From contig WJXW01000019.1 of NCBI GenBank assembly GCA_015832175.1, positions 372,001 through 436,000 of the forward strand: a stretch of 64,000 bases of DNA, read 5' to 3'. This stretch comes from Paraphaeosphaeria minitans. Its lineage: Eukaryota > Ascomycota > Dothideomycetes > Pleosporales > Didymosphaeriaceae. Of this stretch, positions 1-11,025 are shown piece by piece; position 1 is the first letter of the stretch, and each line of letters starts with the position of its first letter. The translations under genes were made by a program, and so were the position numbers. The notes below the pieces were generated by a model. The model made no database searches and was not told where the DNA came from. It was given only the letters and a program-made list of their open reading frames with translations.

Positions 1-2
1 GC

Positions 3-272
3 TTCTCGCTGCAGGAAGTTGATGTCGACCTGGACGCCCTGTCCTTGGTCTTGATTAATGCGCAGAACAAGCCAATCGTGAAGAAGCTTGAGAACATTGA
101 GGTTGACCACGATCACGAAGTGGTCACTTTCGCGGCCGAGTGCGCCTTCAACGAGTCCCTGTTCTACGGTCTTACTATTACGGCTGTCACGCACAGTGTA
201 GCGTCCTTTGACGATGCGGGTGCGGTCGCAAAGGAGGCAATCTTTGGCCCTGGACTCATTGAGGTCAACTGA
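3..272 (+). CDS. 3' end of an unrecognised protein-coding gene (5' cut by window edge)
   Basis: The reading frame is open from base 3 to the TGA at 270-272, giving at least 89 residues, so the start lies outside the window. The visible part is acidic and rich in Val, Ala and Phe, with one Cys in the segment AAECAFNES. It has no transmembrane segment and no motif that I recognise. It ends in GPGLIEVN. There is no ATG in this frame in the visible part, which fits a C-terminal exon. No function is proposed. A downstream neighbour is not seen for about 1.7 kb. Confidence 0.55.
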   Translation, partial: FSLQEVDVDLDALSLVLINAQNKPIVKKLENIEVDHDHEVVTFAAECAFNESLFYGLTITAVTHSVASFDDAGAVAKEAIFGPGLIEVN

Positions 273-1972
273 GATACTTGGCAGCCTAGGTGGCTACTCT
301 TAGTGTTCCGAAGATGACATCTGGGATTGATACAAATGAAACGTGTTCTAAATGCTTGGCGCTTCTTCTTTTTCGTATTCACGAACATGGACAGGACTCG
401 GTTATTTACGTGTACAAAATCTTCATGACTGCGTTGGGTCTCGTGATATCAATCTCCCGTACGGCTTGTGCGTCGTACTGTAATAACTACATGGAAACTT
501 ACTGTAATAACTTGAGGTTCACTATTATTTTACAGTCACTGTAAAAATCATGAAAATAAAAATCGTGCGCATGTACGCCCACATGAATTCTTCCAAACAC
601 TATTGTACTTAGCCAACAAAAAATAAATCCCAATCATTCAGAAGCTAAAACGTCTCGCTAGGAGAGGAGTGTAGCCATTGGCCCAGCCAGAGGTACTAGA
701 GAAGATCGAAAATTGGTTAGCCTTGGGAGAATCGGTATGGGAAGCTCAACCGAACATGACCCAGGTTGAAAATGCAAGGTTATATGCCCATATATCACTA
801 ATACCGGTATCGAATCGCGCTGGATTCGGTGCTGCACCTCAGATGTGTCGGAAGAATGCATCATGCCGCATGCAGCTGTGAGTATTGATGATATTGATTT
901 TACGAGCAGAGGATCCGTAATCGCAAGGCGCTCGTTAAGTCCAATGTAGCGCCAAAACCAACTGAAGTAATAGTATAAGCGAGCTCGAAGAAATCCTCCG
1001 TTGTGTTCACCGGGAAGCAGTAGTTGCAAGGTAAAATTAATTTTTCGTTATAGGAGTTGAGAACGTTCGCCATGGTCGAAAGATGCACCTCTTCTTGCTA
1101 CAAATGCATTCTGACGGTGCGATACTCTCAAAGCTAGGTGTACTTACAGCGGCCATCTTGCTGATGACTTTTATAGTATCGTTAGGAAGCCCACTTGTGC
1201 CCCATTCTGTGAGGGTTGTTAAGCCTGCGTTGAAGAAAGAGGCTTACATATTCTCGAGAAAGTACGCTAGTTGAAGCTTCTTGACAGCGCCAGCTGATAT
1301 CACTGTCGGTACCACACCGTTCGGTGGCCTACCGCCCGCTTTGTCAATAGTTTCGGAAGAAAGAGGGGCTGCGGCAGCACTTCCTCCCACAGTGAAAGAG
1401 GATGCACAAAGGGCACTAATAACCGTTCAGAAGTACATCGCTGTGGGAAGTCTACCTCCATCAAACAGTAGCTGCTGCATCTTTGCAGGTACTATCTCAG
1501 GGGAGAACAGGATGTCAGCAACGTTTAAAACAATCCCGCTGTCAAACGCAGTCTCCGTAGCACCCTTGACATATTCATATGGTCGTAGCGAGTTCATGAA
1601 AGGATCTCTGGCAGCTTCGAAATACCTTAAGGAACTCCAACCTCTTTCGCTTGGGTTACGTTAGCAAAAGAAACGAACTTCCAGCAACGTTATAGGCGTC
1701 TAATCGTGTAACACTAGGTGCAAGTATCGGGCTTAGCACTTGGATAAAGAAAGTTTAGGGAACTAACGTTACAGTAGTTCATAAAAAATCAACAAGTCTA
1801 TAGTCGATAACTATCATCCCTACGATCCCCATGTCACACCAGTACCCGAAGAACAAGTCAACAATTGAACCAGCGAAAGAATCGAAGTGAAGTAGTACAG
1901 CCGGAGCACCGCCGCTACGAACAACCCAACTCTATCACACACCTGGACAGGGACGGCCAGCCACATGTGTCC
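273..1972. other. No supportable intact gene; possible decayed minus-strand coding sequence
   Basis: No intact gene can be supported here. On the minus strand a 79-codon open stretch (about 1665 down to the TGA at 1427-1429) reads like protein, with segments such as SLRPYEYVKG and VLNVADILFSPE. Neighbouring frames between 1060 and 1426 also read coding-like but are broken by stops. I read this as a degenerate gene of unknown family. The rest is AT-rich and featureless to me. Confidence 0.3.
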
Positions 1973-2536
1973 CTATGCAGATGGATTTTCTCTCTTTAAG
2001 ATCTCCTCAGCCTTGGCAATCGCCGTTTCAACGAGTTCGTCAAAATCGTCAAGCAACAGAACATTGTCTTTCCCACACAAATACTGGACGTTTCCACGGC
2101 GATGATATCCTTCCGGGCAGCAGACAATGATCTTTCCAGATTGGGAATAGCGGCCCAGTTCCATTAGTGTGACGGCGCTGATGGTGTTGGGATGAAAATA
2201 GAAAATGATGAAATCAGCCTTGTCGAGATTCGTCATTTCCCAATGTATTTGGTGACGGAGGGCCTCGTTCTTGATATCTTGCTCCAAACTGTTGTCCCAA
2301 CGAACTCGGCGAGGGTTGAATGCGGCGATGGGAAGAGAGGCGATTTTGTCTGCGAACGCGGCTTGCCAATCGGGAGCTTTGCCCATCTCGATGCTGCCTC
2401 CAACGAAGATTCGTACACGATCGCCAACGTCTACGTCGTCCAGAGGGCCGCAGTGTATGAATGCTGGATTTCGTTCCGGCTTTTCCGCCATGTATGGAGA
2501 CAGAGGCTCTCCTCGATTGGTTTCTGGGAACTTCAT
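1973..2536 (-). CDS. Nucleoside 2-deoxyribosyltransferase-like protein
   Basis: The start at 2536 (MKFPETNRGE) gives 187 residues. Upstream in-frame codons do not resemble the family, so the longer ORF (to 2713) was not used. The N-terminal strand reads RIFVGGSIEMG followed by a DWQAAFADKI helix, and the C-terminal half has DFIIFYFHP, then LMELGRYSQSGKIIVCCPEGYHRR. This is the pattern of the nucleoside 2-deoxyribosyltransferase-like family, Rossmann-type proteins that bind nucleotides or transfer the deoxyribose between bases. The length is typical. The family is common in fungi and bacteria, and substrate cannot be read from the sequence. Family assignment is fairly secure, catalytic activity is inference. 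Confidence 0.75.
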   Translation of the reverse strand: MKFPETNRGEPLSPYMAEKPERNPAFIHCGPLDDVDVGDRVRIFVGGSIEMGKAPDWQAAFADKIASLPIAAFNPRRVRWDNSLEQDIKNEALRHQIHWEMTNLDKADFIIFYFHPNTISAVTLMELGRYSQSGKIIVCCPEGYHRRGNVQYLCGKDNVLLLDDFDELVETAIAKAEEILKRENPSA

Positions 2537-2713
2537 GGTTGAAAATGGTGGCCGAACTGAGTGACAATATGCTTTCTTTGAGGGAATTGGGGTGATGGAG
2601 AAAGAATGATTTAGTTTATGGGCATGAGCCGCTATAAGTACTTCGTTGAGCACTGCTCTTGTGTTGGTTGGTGTGGCGCAGTGCCAACTTGTGCCATATC
2701 TGTACAAGCCCAC

Positions 2714-5594
2714 TGGTGCGTTGTTAACTTCAATTGGCTGCAGACCATATTAAAGCTCATCATGCACAAGGCGCTGTGACAGCCTTGGTTCATGCATTCT
2801 ATTACGTTGATTTGTCCGGGCTCAGCTGACTGGGGCCCGTTTAGGACCCCAATTAGGCAGAGCCCGTTTTAGCCGCAGAAGGTGTAGATAACAGCAGAAG
2901 AACACAAGTGAGGCTTGTTGGACAAACCCATCCATGCAAACACTGGTACAGACAGCTCTGAATTATCTAATTGACTTACAGGTTTTTCCTCAACGACTGC
3001 TTTGGGGTCGGAGGGGGCTGGAGCGAAGCAATGACCTAATGTCGTGGCCGGCCTGGCCAGCAAGAAACAGCGAAAGAGCTAATCAGCAACCAGGCTTACT
3101 ACTAGCTTCACACCGAAGAAACACATCGCCACTGTGGCTCATATTGCAGGAATTTATGCAGTTGGCACCGCCGTTCATCGATTGGAACATCCCTGGCTTT
3201 TGGACAGGATGCTCAGATGGACTGAGGAACGTCCGGCCAGCCTACAAAGTAAAGGAATCTCGTCATCCATTCAGCATGGGGTTCTGCCGGGAGGTCTGGT
3301 AACACCACAAACCCATTCCCTGGTTCTACCTTGTCACCCAAGGAGGCTAGTGTAGGGTCTCAAAAGTGAATCCTCTGAGAAGATGGACAGGGATATGTTG
3401 TTCTGGCCTCCTAGGTCCTACTCAGGCCCCTGTCGGTTTGGATTTATAGATCCCTAAGATTTTCAGTCCCTTTCTTAGAATGCCCTATTCTAATGGTTGA
3501 CTTCTAAGAGTTGACCTGAGCTGATACTGTGGGGTATGAAGGAGAGGTGGGCGAATAGCTGGACCAGCCTCACACATACACAACAAGGTGATGATGTCAG
3601 GCCAGCGATACTCCACGGTAGCAGGCAGCAATTTCTGCCCCACCGCATTATACGGCTCCGGTTCGCCCTTGAAAACCTTCCCCGTTGGCGGAGCTGATGG
3701 GCCATAAAAGGCAACCACTCCGTTTGGGGCTTATGCTAGACTTTATGGCCATGCCACAGACACTGAGCCCCGACCCAGTCATCCTGTGCACCCTTGAGCT
3801 AATCTCCGGTGCGAATGTGAGTGTATTCTCATGAACTCACTAAGGGTAGCTTACCTGGACGGTTCGTGGCATCAAAGATTCGCGACGAGCTGTATGGTTA
3901 GTTTATGGGAGCATCCTGTGGACGGCACCTGATATTGCATTCTATATATGGTGCGAGACCATTTATATCCCTTTGTTCCTTCTGATTGTAGGCAGGGACG
4001 ATTTCGTTCACGAGTATACATTGCTCTCTCGCACTGCCATGGTGTCAATTGTGTCGTGGGCGCTTTGGACGAGGCGCTGTAAAAACACTTGGGCTCAGGA
4101 AACCCCATCCTTGATCGTGTGCGCACGTTACAACGATTCGTTGCTGCTTGCAGCGTCATGCCAGATTCTCGGAGCGATTGTTCAAAATAGTTTATCATTT
4201 GCCAACGTGCGAACAAGCGAGATTCGGCAGGGCATCGTGCTTGTACGTCTTCACTTCCTGAGGGTACCTAGTCTTACATGTACGGGCTTGTTCGCTCATA
4301 CAGGTAGTAGCGTTGATCGCTATTCGCACAGGTAAACCCGGGCGCCAAACGATCGAGTTGATCCCCCCTTTCCCCCTAGAGGTACATCACGGCTGCTCCC
4401 AACCCCGTTTTCTCGCAACAACATGGTTTCCGATTGGAATCCCTGGCGTTGTTCTCCAGCTGTTTGCCTCGCAACGGAGTTCCCGATGGATCAGGACGGC
4501 ATGCCCCCTTGACATGGCGTCATTTTTGCCGCTGTGGCGTGCACACAGCCACTATGAACAACGCGTTTCGGAGACTTGAATGCATGGCAAAACGTCGCTG
4601 GCGGTTTTCCGTGCCGCACCTACTTGTGTGGCATGATGAGGCGGACTGGTTGTTGCAGACTTGCTCACTGTGCTTAGCATTGACAACGGGACGCGGATCT
4701 TGGAACTTCCAGGGCCAGAGGTCGCCACCCACTTGCATACGGTCCGTTTCGATAAAGAAAAGAAGGCTGAGCAGCGACATGACCACGGATAGGCCGGATT
4801 AAAAGAAAATGCCATACACAGGGAGCTAGAGGCAAAGTCATCCAAAAGGAGGTAGACTGGGGTTTCAGACCGTCTCCATCAATGCTCGTATGTCTCTCAG
4901 GCAGGACATTGCCGCAGTTAGGGTGGTGAGGCGCGGGCTTGCCTTGTGATAGGGCTGCCTCCGCCAGTCGACTGGGTTGAACTTGCCGCTCTTCATGCGT
5001 CCGGGTCATACAGCCTGCTGCCTGTGCGAATCGCCATGGGGCCAGTCTCAACATCTCAGCATGGTGGCTTGGGCCAGTATCCTCGGCGGCAAGGGATGAG
5101 GCATATAAGACCACTACGAGCCCATCCTGATTCGGGTCTATACCACGACACGTTCTCCTTTCTTCGGCTTCGTCAGCTGCATCTTGTCCGCCATCGAGGG
5201 TTCTACGTTCCCAACTCAGAGACGCTTTACCGTTAGCAAGTCTTCAGTATGGACGAGGTACGTCAACGAGGTTCGTTCAAATACTTGGCATTGATGCTGA
5301 AGGTATCTAGGCTATGGACATACCGAGCCCGAACTGCCTCTTAGATGCCGAAGGAGGCGTTGATTCGAGCTTTGGGGAGACATTGCCTAAAGATAACTCC
5401 GCGGAGACACAAGCAGCAGATATCTTGTGGGCAATGGGGACTCCCACCGTGAGACAAGCCGATGAAAATGCTAGTCCGACTATGGAGCTATGTCTTTCTG
5501 TCAGCACTTAGTAATCGATTCCTCACGAATATTTTTGTACACCTGTTTTAGGAGCAATAAAATGCTTACAGAGAACATTTACCCTAGGTAAATA
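2714..5594. other. About 2.9 kb without a supportable gene
   Basis: Several ORFs of 60-146 codons exist on both strands but none shows a recognised domain, a signal peptide or coherent splice sites. A 65-codon ORF at 5314-5511 starts with ATG and is acidic (MDIPSPNCLLDAEGG), but nothing else supports it. The stretch may contain decayed repeats. Nothing else is visible. Confidence 0.4.
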
Positions 5595-6584
5595 ATGCCG
5601 CAGGACCCAGGGAGACCCACCGGGTATCGTATACAGCCATTGCTTATCCAGGCCATTGTTGATCGCGTTAATGATCGGAAAAACAATGAAGAAATCCATC
5701 GGGAGCTCGGCGTGGATCCAAAAACAGTACGAAAATACAGGCTCAACCTGATGGCCTTTGGTGAGCCAATCGGGCCAAAATACGTACGTCGTGGCAGACC
5801 GCCTGTGCTCAAGCAATGCCATAGAGACGCGCTGCTAGAGATGCTGCGTGGCAAGCCAACAGCCTACCTGGATGAGATGCAGGACTTCTTGTACGATGAG
5901 TACGACGTCAAGATATCCGTTGCTACTCTGGATAGAGAGCTTGGAGCCATGCGGTGGAGTAGGAAGGCAGCCTCAAAGGCAGCCAGGGAGCGTCATGAGG
6001 GCCTCCGTCGAGCCTTTCGAGCGCGGTGCCAACAAATCTATCGACCTGATCAGATTGTCTGCCTTGACGAGAGCGCTTGCAACGAGCGTACAGGGGATCG
6101 AAAGTATGGCTGGAGCGAGGTCAATACGGCCTGCGACGTGCGCTACTCAGCCAAGCGCTCAGAGAGGTGGAGCTTACTGCCAGCCATGGACGTCGACGGA
6201 TACGTCGCCCACATGATCTATCAGGGAGCAATCACAGCGGAGCTGATGGAGGACTTTGTTGCCAATCAAGTACTCCCACACTGCAGTCCTTGGCCAGAAA
6301 AACGCTCCGTAATAGTCCTCGATAACGCGTCTATCCATCGATCAGTGAGGCTGGCCAACCTGTGCGCAGAGGCAGGCGTAATTATGGAGTTTCTGCCTCC
6401 GTACTCACCTGATATGAATCCGATCGAGCAGACCTTCAAGGCGTTAAAGAACTGGATCCGGCGGCATTGCCGGGGCGCTGAGGCGTATGATAGATTTGAG
6501 TATTTTCTGGAGGAAGCTGTATTAAGCGTATGCTACGGGAGCTCTGCGGGTAACTTCTTCAGGTACCGTGGGTGGGCGCCGTAG
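5595..6584 (+). mobile_element. Tc1-like (DDE_3) transposase, intact ORF
   Basis: This 329-residue uninterrupted ORF encodes a cut-and-paste DNA transposase. The N-terminal third is a helix-turn-helix region (EEIHRELGVDPKTVRKYR) followed by a basic GRPP linker (RRGRPP). The catalytic region has the first Asp in IVCLDESACNE, the second in VIVLDNASIHRS and the Glu in FLPPYSPDMNPIEQTF. I count 34 residues between the second Asp and the Glu, which is DD34E, the Tc1 signature. The typical PYSPDxNPIE motif is present. There are no stops or frameshifts, so the enzyme could be active. I could not find convincing terminal inverted repeats by eye within 100-200 bases of either end. Confidence 0.9.
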
Positions 6585-6972
6585 AGATATTATACTATCG
6601 TTAATAGTACATATTTAGTGTTCGCTGGAGTGGTTTTGTACTATTGTTAGTAGTACACAATTGGATTTGTTCTGTTAGAGTTAGTTTTGGAGATTAGAAA
6701 TCTAGCACCTGCCACAACGTAAATACAGTAGTCTTACAGTGGTGCAAGGGTAATCTAAGGCTACTGAATTAATTGCTGTTGTCCGTTTTAGTGTAGCTGG
6801 CGTGGTGGTAGAGTTGCAGAGGGTAAGGTGTACGGTGAGTAGACAAGGCGGAAAAGTTGGTGTTTGATCATACAAATAAGGTGATCAGCTTAGGCGATAT
6901 CTATAGGATATGGCCCGTGCCCTACGCGTCAAAAACAACACCTCTACGCCTACTCGATCACCTCTCGCTCGA
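6585..6972. repeat. Spacer with short palindromes 3' of the transposase
   Basis: The 388 bases between the convergent ORFs hold small imperfect palindromes built on GTACTA/TAGTAC around 6596-6660 (for example GTACTA-TTGTTAG-TAGTAC). They could be part of transposon ends or transcription terminators. No ORF is supported here. Confidence 0.3.
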
Positions 6973-8640
6973 TTACCTCTCGCTATCTCTATCCTCTACT
7001 CGGGCAGCTCTCAGTCGCCGTTTCCACTTATTATCTCGCCGCTGCAACTTTCTGCAGTCCTCCTGATCGCTCTCAGAAAGTCCTGTATACCTATATCGCC
7101 ACTGAATTGCCATTCTCCGGAGTCGCAGAAGCAGTGGGGCTGGCAGCTCGAAATCCTCTCTCCAAACGTTGTACGGCATACCTGCGTTAGATCCATCCAT
7201 AAGCATGTTCAGATCGATCTGCCCGCCCTTAACAACCTCTGTAAGTACTCTCTTGATATCTGGCACTTGTACAGCCATTGCCTGATCCATCCACCAGTCA
7301 AAGAAGTACCGAGTATGATAGGAAAGCTCGATGTTGTTCTCGTACGTCAGATCCCTCCACCCTGACACTGGCACGCTTGGAGTACTTGCAGAGCTTGCAG
7401 CGGGCGCTGCAGGTACAGGTGCCTGCCGTGCAAGCAGTTGACTGTGTGCTAACTGACTGACAGATAGCGCGCTGGCAGCGATCGCGCTCATAAAGCTATC
7501 TGCCGTAAAGGCAGGCGTAGAGCTCTGTTGCGCCTTCTCCTTCGCCTTCTCCTTCGCCGCCAGCTCTCTGGACGTACGCAGAGCTACGCGTATGATATCG
7601 TCTGGCTCGTTGACGCTGCACTTCCCGAGGGTGACGTTGCGCGCCCACATGGCCACAATATTGCTGCTTATCGGGTAATGGTTCTCAAATCGATCGGGCT
7701 GGCCAGCTGTACGTTGGATCCAGCACACGTACGGGTAGTTGCCACAGTGGGTATCTTGGCACCTCCATTTATCACGGATAGCGATCGAGGGCCCGTCAGC
7801 AACAGCATGGCCAGCTAGGATCTCTGGCAGCTCTTGCAGCTGCCTTTGTGTTGCAGTAAGTCGAACCTGGCCTTGGGAGCTAGAGGAGCCTCTGCTACGT
7901 TGTTGGCCCATGGGACTGATCACCTCTACAGACTCAGTACCAAGCGTCGCCTCAAAGTCAACATACGTGGCGTCGATCGAGGACTCCTTCAGGTGCTGCG
8001 CGTACTCGATAACCTGCATGAAGCCGGCACCTTCTCCACGCTTGAGCGATTGCCGCAGCTTCTGCTTCTCTGGGGTCTTTGGCTTATACGCGCAGGCGGA
8101 AACGTCCCTAATAATCACTTTCTGCGGCGGAGTTGTCTCCATAGCTAAGTCTTGAACAACCTCATCTACCCATGCCCAAAGCTGACCTGCGTAGCAGCTA
8201 TCTAGATCGAACTCCGCATTAAATTTTGGCTTGTAGAGCTCCTTTTTAGGACCCACAAAGGCCTGCCAGCGACAAGTAGCGTACGACGACTCTACTTCAG
8301 GTACCCCAGTAGCTGATTTTGGCTCCTCTTGCTGAGTTTCTTCCTGTATAGGGCCACTAATTGGATCAGATACACCTCCACTGGGCGGGTCACTAGGCGG
8401 GTCACTGGGTAGATCACTGGATAATACAATTGCTGGCAGTAGCTGCGCAGACGGAGGCTCGATCTCCTGATTAGGGTCAACAACGTTGCCCTCTGGCGGA
8501 GGAGGATCCTTGGATATTTTTTTCCGTAACTTGGCACCTCTGGCAGCTGCTGCAGGCGCCCAGCGCGCACGTTTAGGAGGATTTTCACCTCTATCAAATG
8601 GCTGGGTAGCTGTACGCTTACGTTGACTACGCAGCGGCAT
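6973..8640 (-). CDS. 555-aa protein of unknown function, possibly transposon-associated
   Basis: This is a long, uninterrupted minus-strand ORF with an ATG at 8640. The first 110 residues are disordered and basic/Pro-rich (KKISKDPPPPEG, then repeats of SDLPSDPPSDPPS). A conserved-looking core follows (WQAFVGPKKELYKPKF, residues about 125-140), then a Cys/His cluster CQDTHCGNYPYVC with HYPISSN downstream that resembles a small metal-binding module. Next come an Ala/Gln-rich low-complexity stretch and a C-terminal aromatic region (YFFDWWMDQAM, IQWRYRYTGL) ending in a very basic tail. I do not recognise the family. It lies tail-to-tail with the Tc1-like transposase 388 bases away, so it may be transposon cargo, or a multicopy repeat-encoded gene. 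Function is unknown. Confidence 0.65.
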   Translation of the reverse strand: MPLRSQRKRTATQPFDRGENPPKRARWAPAAAARGAKLRKKISKDPPPPEGNVVDPNQEIEPPSAQLLPAIVLSSDLPSDPPSDPPSGGVSDPISGPIQEETQQEEPKSATGVPEVESSYATCRWQAFVGPKKELYKPKFNAEFDLDSCYAGQLWAWVDEVVQDLAMETTPPQKVIIRDVSACAYKPKTPEKQKLRQSLKRGEGAGFMQVIEYAQHLKESSIDATYVDFEATLGTESVEVISPMGQQRSRGSSSSQGQVRLTATQRQLQELPEILAGHAVADGPSIAIRDKWRCQDTHCGNYPYVCWIQRTAGQPDRFENHYPISSNIVAMWARNVTLGKCSVNEPDDIIRVALRTSRELAAKEKAKEKAQQSSTPAFTADSFMSAIAASALSVSQLAHSQLLARQAPVPAAPAASSASTPSVPVSGWRDLTYENNIELSYHTRYFFDWWMDQAMAVQVPDIKRVLTEVVKGGQIDLNMLMDGSNAGMPYNVWREDFELPAPLLLRLRRMAIQWRYRYTGLSESDQEDCRKLQRRDNKWKRRLRAARVEDRDSER

Positions 8641-9290
8641 AATACAGGTATTGATACAGGGTGAATGTTCACTGTAATTATTGTTTTACTAACGAATTGG
8701 GTGTTAGAAAATATTTTCCGGGAAGCCGGGGCCACCTCGGCTGACCGAAGTGGGGCGGGACGGTATTTTGAGAAGCACCGATACCTAAGTTCATCCAGTC
8801 TCCTTACAGCCGAGGCACAACAGAGCAAATTTCTCTTGCACTCCCACATCTCATTCAAGGGGAGGTTGGGGTAGGCGTGATTGCCACTTTAGATACTGTA
8901 TCTTTTAGAACTAACCATTGGTCGCAAAATCAAGAAGCTGATTGCAAACGGCCAGTCCCGCGGTTAGTTATCGTGATCAGCTGCTCGCATGATGACATTC
9001 ATGCCGCTTCTCGGAACGCCCTGTGTGAGGGAACGCGATACCGACTAATTAACATCATAGCGTTCTTCCATCCGTTGAGGCACGAAGTGAATTCATGGAT
9101 CAGATTGCTCTGTGCATATGCCGTTATTCCAAACAATCCTTGACGGTCTACCGCGAAGCGGGTTCCCTACGTTTTGTCCAGATAGAGGTCTCTTTGCGTT
9201 TCTGCTTCATTTTCACCACCGGGCTCCTTGACGCCTGGTCTCCATTTTATTACCTCTCATCTTCGATTCGGACACAACAACCAACTCCGG
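8641..9290. other. Intergenic spacer between divergent genes
   Basis: This 650-base region separates the minus-strand 555-aa gene from the plus-strand small gene at 9291, so it should hold two divergent promoters. A GC-rich block is seen around 8718-8765 (GGCCACCTCGG and CCGAAGTGGGGCGG). I see no ORF with support. Confidence 0.35.
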
Positions 9291-9681
9291 ATGGCAACTT
9301 ATACGAGAAAGAACAGACGTGGAATGCATGGGAAACTCTATATGATCAAAACACAACCAACATGCAAAGAGGAAGGTATCGCTTACACTCCGCTCCCAAA
9401 GGGCGTCATGGGCCACATGGCTGTAGTTCTCAATCAGCCAGACAGTCAACGCAAAGTTAAGTTCGCAACGGTAAGATATCTTTAGCCACCACTTATCAAT
9501 GGCAAATTAAAGATAATGCTAGATCACTTCGAATCCCTGCGGCGAGATCAGATACTATCCAATTGCTCCTACTCCTAGAGAACCATATGCTTTCCAACTT
9601 CACCTTCGTCACTACAACAACCAATACGTCGGCGCTCCAACAGCCCTCCCGCTGTATGCTTATCTTAGGGTAGAGGTGTAA
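9291..9681 (+). CDS. Small two-exon orphan gene, 112 aa
   Basis: Exon 1 is 9291-9470 (60 codons, MATYTRKNRR to KVKFAT) and exon 2 is 9523-9681. The 52-base intron starts GTAAGA and ends AATGCTAG, phase 0, and joining the exons gives a continuous 112-residue protein ending AYLRVEV. The protein is basic at the N terminus, then has hydrophobic strands (GHMAVVLNQP, PYAFQLHLRH) and a Tyr/Pro-rich segment (EIRYYPIAPTP). Two Cys are present. There is no signal peptide or TM segment. I do not recognise the family. Clean splice sites and the open frame make a real gene likely. Confidence 0.65.
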
Positions 9682-9874
9682 ATGATTTCGTCAGACACGC
9701 TAGTAGAAGTTAAAGGAGACTTCGGTGATCATTTTATATTAAGACACGAGTCGGTCCAAAAACTAGCATCTACGCTGCAGGGCAAACGAATGCCAGATAG
9801 ATAGCTATCTTTGTTTGTTCCAGCTTTTACGATCCTTTATCACCTTTAACTACGGTGTGTCCTATATTTTTGTC

Positions 9875-10501
9875 AGATAAACGGCAGTAGTAAACCGAGG
9901 CTTAGGGGCTAGGGGCCAACTGCACGTGACGCGCTAAATGCTAGAACACTAGAACCCTTAGCCACGATCTAGCCACGATCTAGACAGAACACACAATCTG
10001 TCAGATTTAATGGTATAATGATGAATCACAGTTTGTCAGATAGAGCGAGGGTGTTGAGGTCGGATCTGCACTATCGAGCAGGGGTCGCACTAGCCCAGGG
10101 GTCAAAACCAACCGAGAAGAGTTGACACACAACATAGAATTGAATGATAATGATTAAAAAAAAGAAAAAAACCACAACGATGACCGATCATCATACCCTA
10201 TCGCATACGAGCATTTTATCTGACACAGTTAATGACAGTAGCTTGTGTTCAATTGTGTTGCTGATCGTTGATGGTCTGATGTCTCCTGAGACGCGAGGTT
10301 TCCCTCGGGTGTCAGGGGGTTACATGCCCTACACGGACCATCCCAAATCGCAGCCAATCACTGCGATTCACTCTATATATTGACTAGTTACTCGGACATG
10401 AGTACAATTATCTGACACAATCATCATCAGACCCCATCAACAATCCCACCGTGCATCATCGCGATCTTCACCACACCATCAAAAACACTTTAAATCTGAC
10501 A
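9875..10501. repeat. Fold-back/MITE-like array of TGTCAGAT motifs
   Basis: Three copies of TGTCAGAT face right on the left side (near 9875, 9999 and 10035) and three inverted copies, ATCTGACA, lie on the right side (near 10219, 10410 and 10494). One outer pair matches over 12 bases (TGTCAGATTTAA at 9999-10010 and its complement at 10490-10501). Another pair matches over 11 bases (TGTCAGATAAA near 9875 and its complement near 10216). A tandem CCACGATCTAG duplication precedes it at about 9962-9983. There is no transposase ORF inside. The arrangement looks like a non-autonomous DNA transposon with subterminal repeats, or a clustered protein-binding site. Confidence 0.5.
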
Positions 10502-11025
10502 ATTTTCCTTTAGTCATCCGCAAGCTTCATCTGAAGCACGTCATACTAAGACTCTAAGATTTGCTAAGCATATCACTGGTAGTCGGAGCATTCAGGAGCC
10601 ACTGCGCAGTAATAGGGTGGCATGAGATCATGGGTTGGTATTTCGGCCGGGATGAATCGCATTGCCGTCCACAGTTAGTAGCCGCAAATGATACTTCTTA
10701 AACCAATACTCTCACACCTCAAGATTAGCACCATCACTGCGGAAACTGCTTGAACCGGATTGTGCGGCGATGAGTTCCCACGAGTACACGCAATATCGAC
10801 TCGAGTGCTAGAGTAGACGCCAAATGCACGTGCAGCGTTCTCAGCGTCGGCGAATCTCTTGAGCCGAGAAGAGGTGCCGAAATTATTCGGGGCCAGACTT
10901 CAATTCCAATGTGCTTGTACTATGTAGGTAGAGAGGTAGAGGTGGGAGAACTCCGATGTTAACGCGCACCTTCGGCAGGATGCTGATGTCTCGTGATCGC
11001 CAAGAAAACAGATGGTTACTAATCA
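10502..11025. other. Spacer upstream of the F-box-like pseudogene
   Basis: No gene is supported in this 524-base stretch. It should contain the former promoter of the downstream pseudogene. Confidence 0.35.

Noticed and set aside
5400..6700. Terminal inverted repeats for the Tc1-like element
   Set aside because: Partial similarity of TTGTACAC-type words near 5545 and 6655 was found but not a convincing inverted pair with TA duplication, so no ends are claimed.
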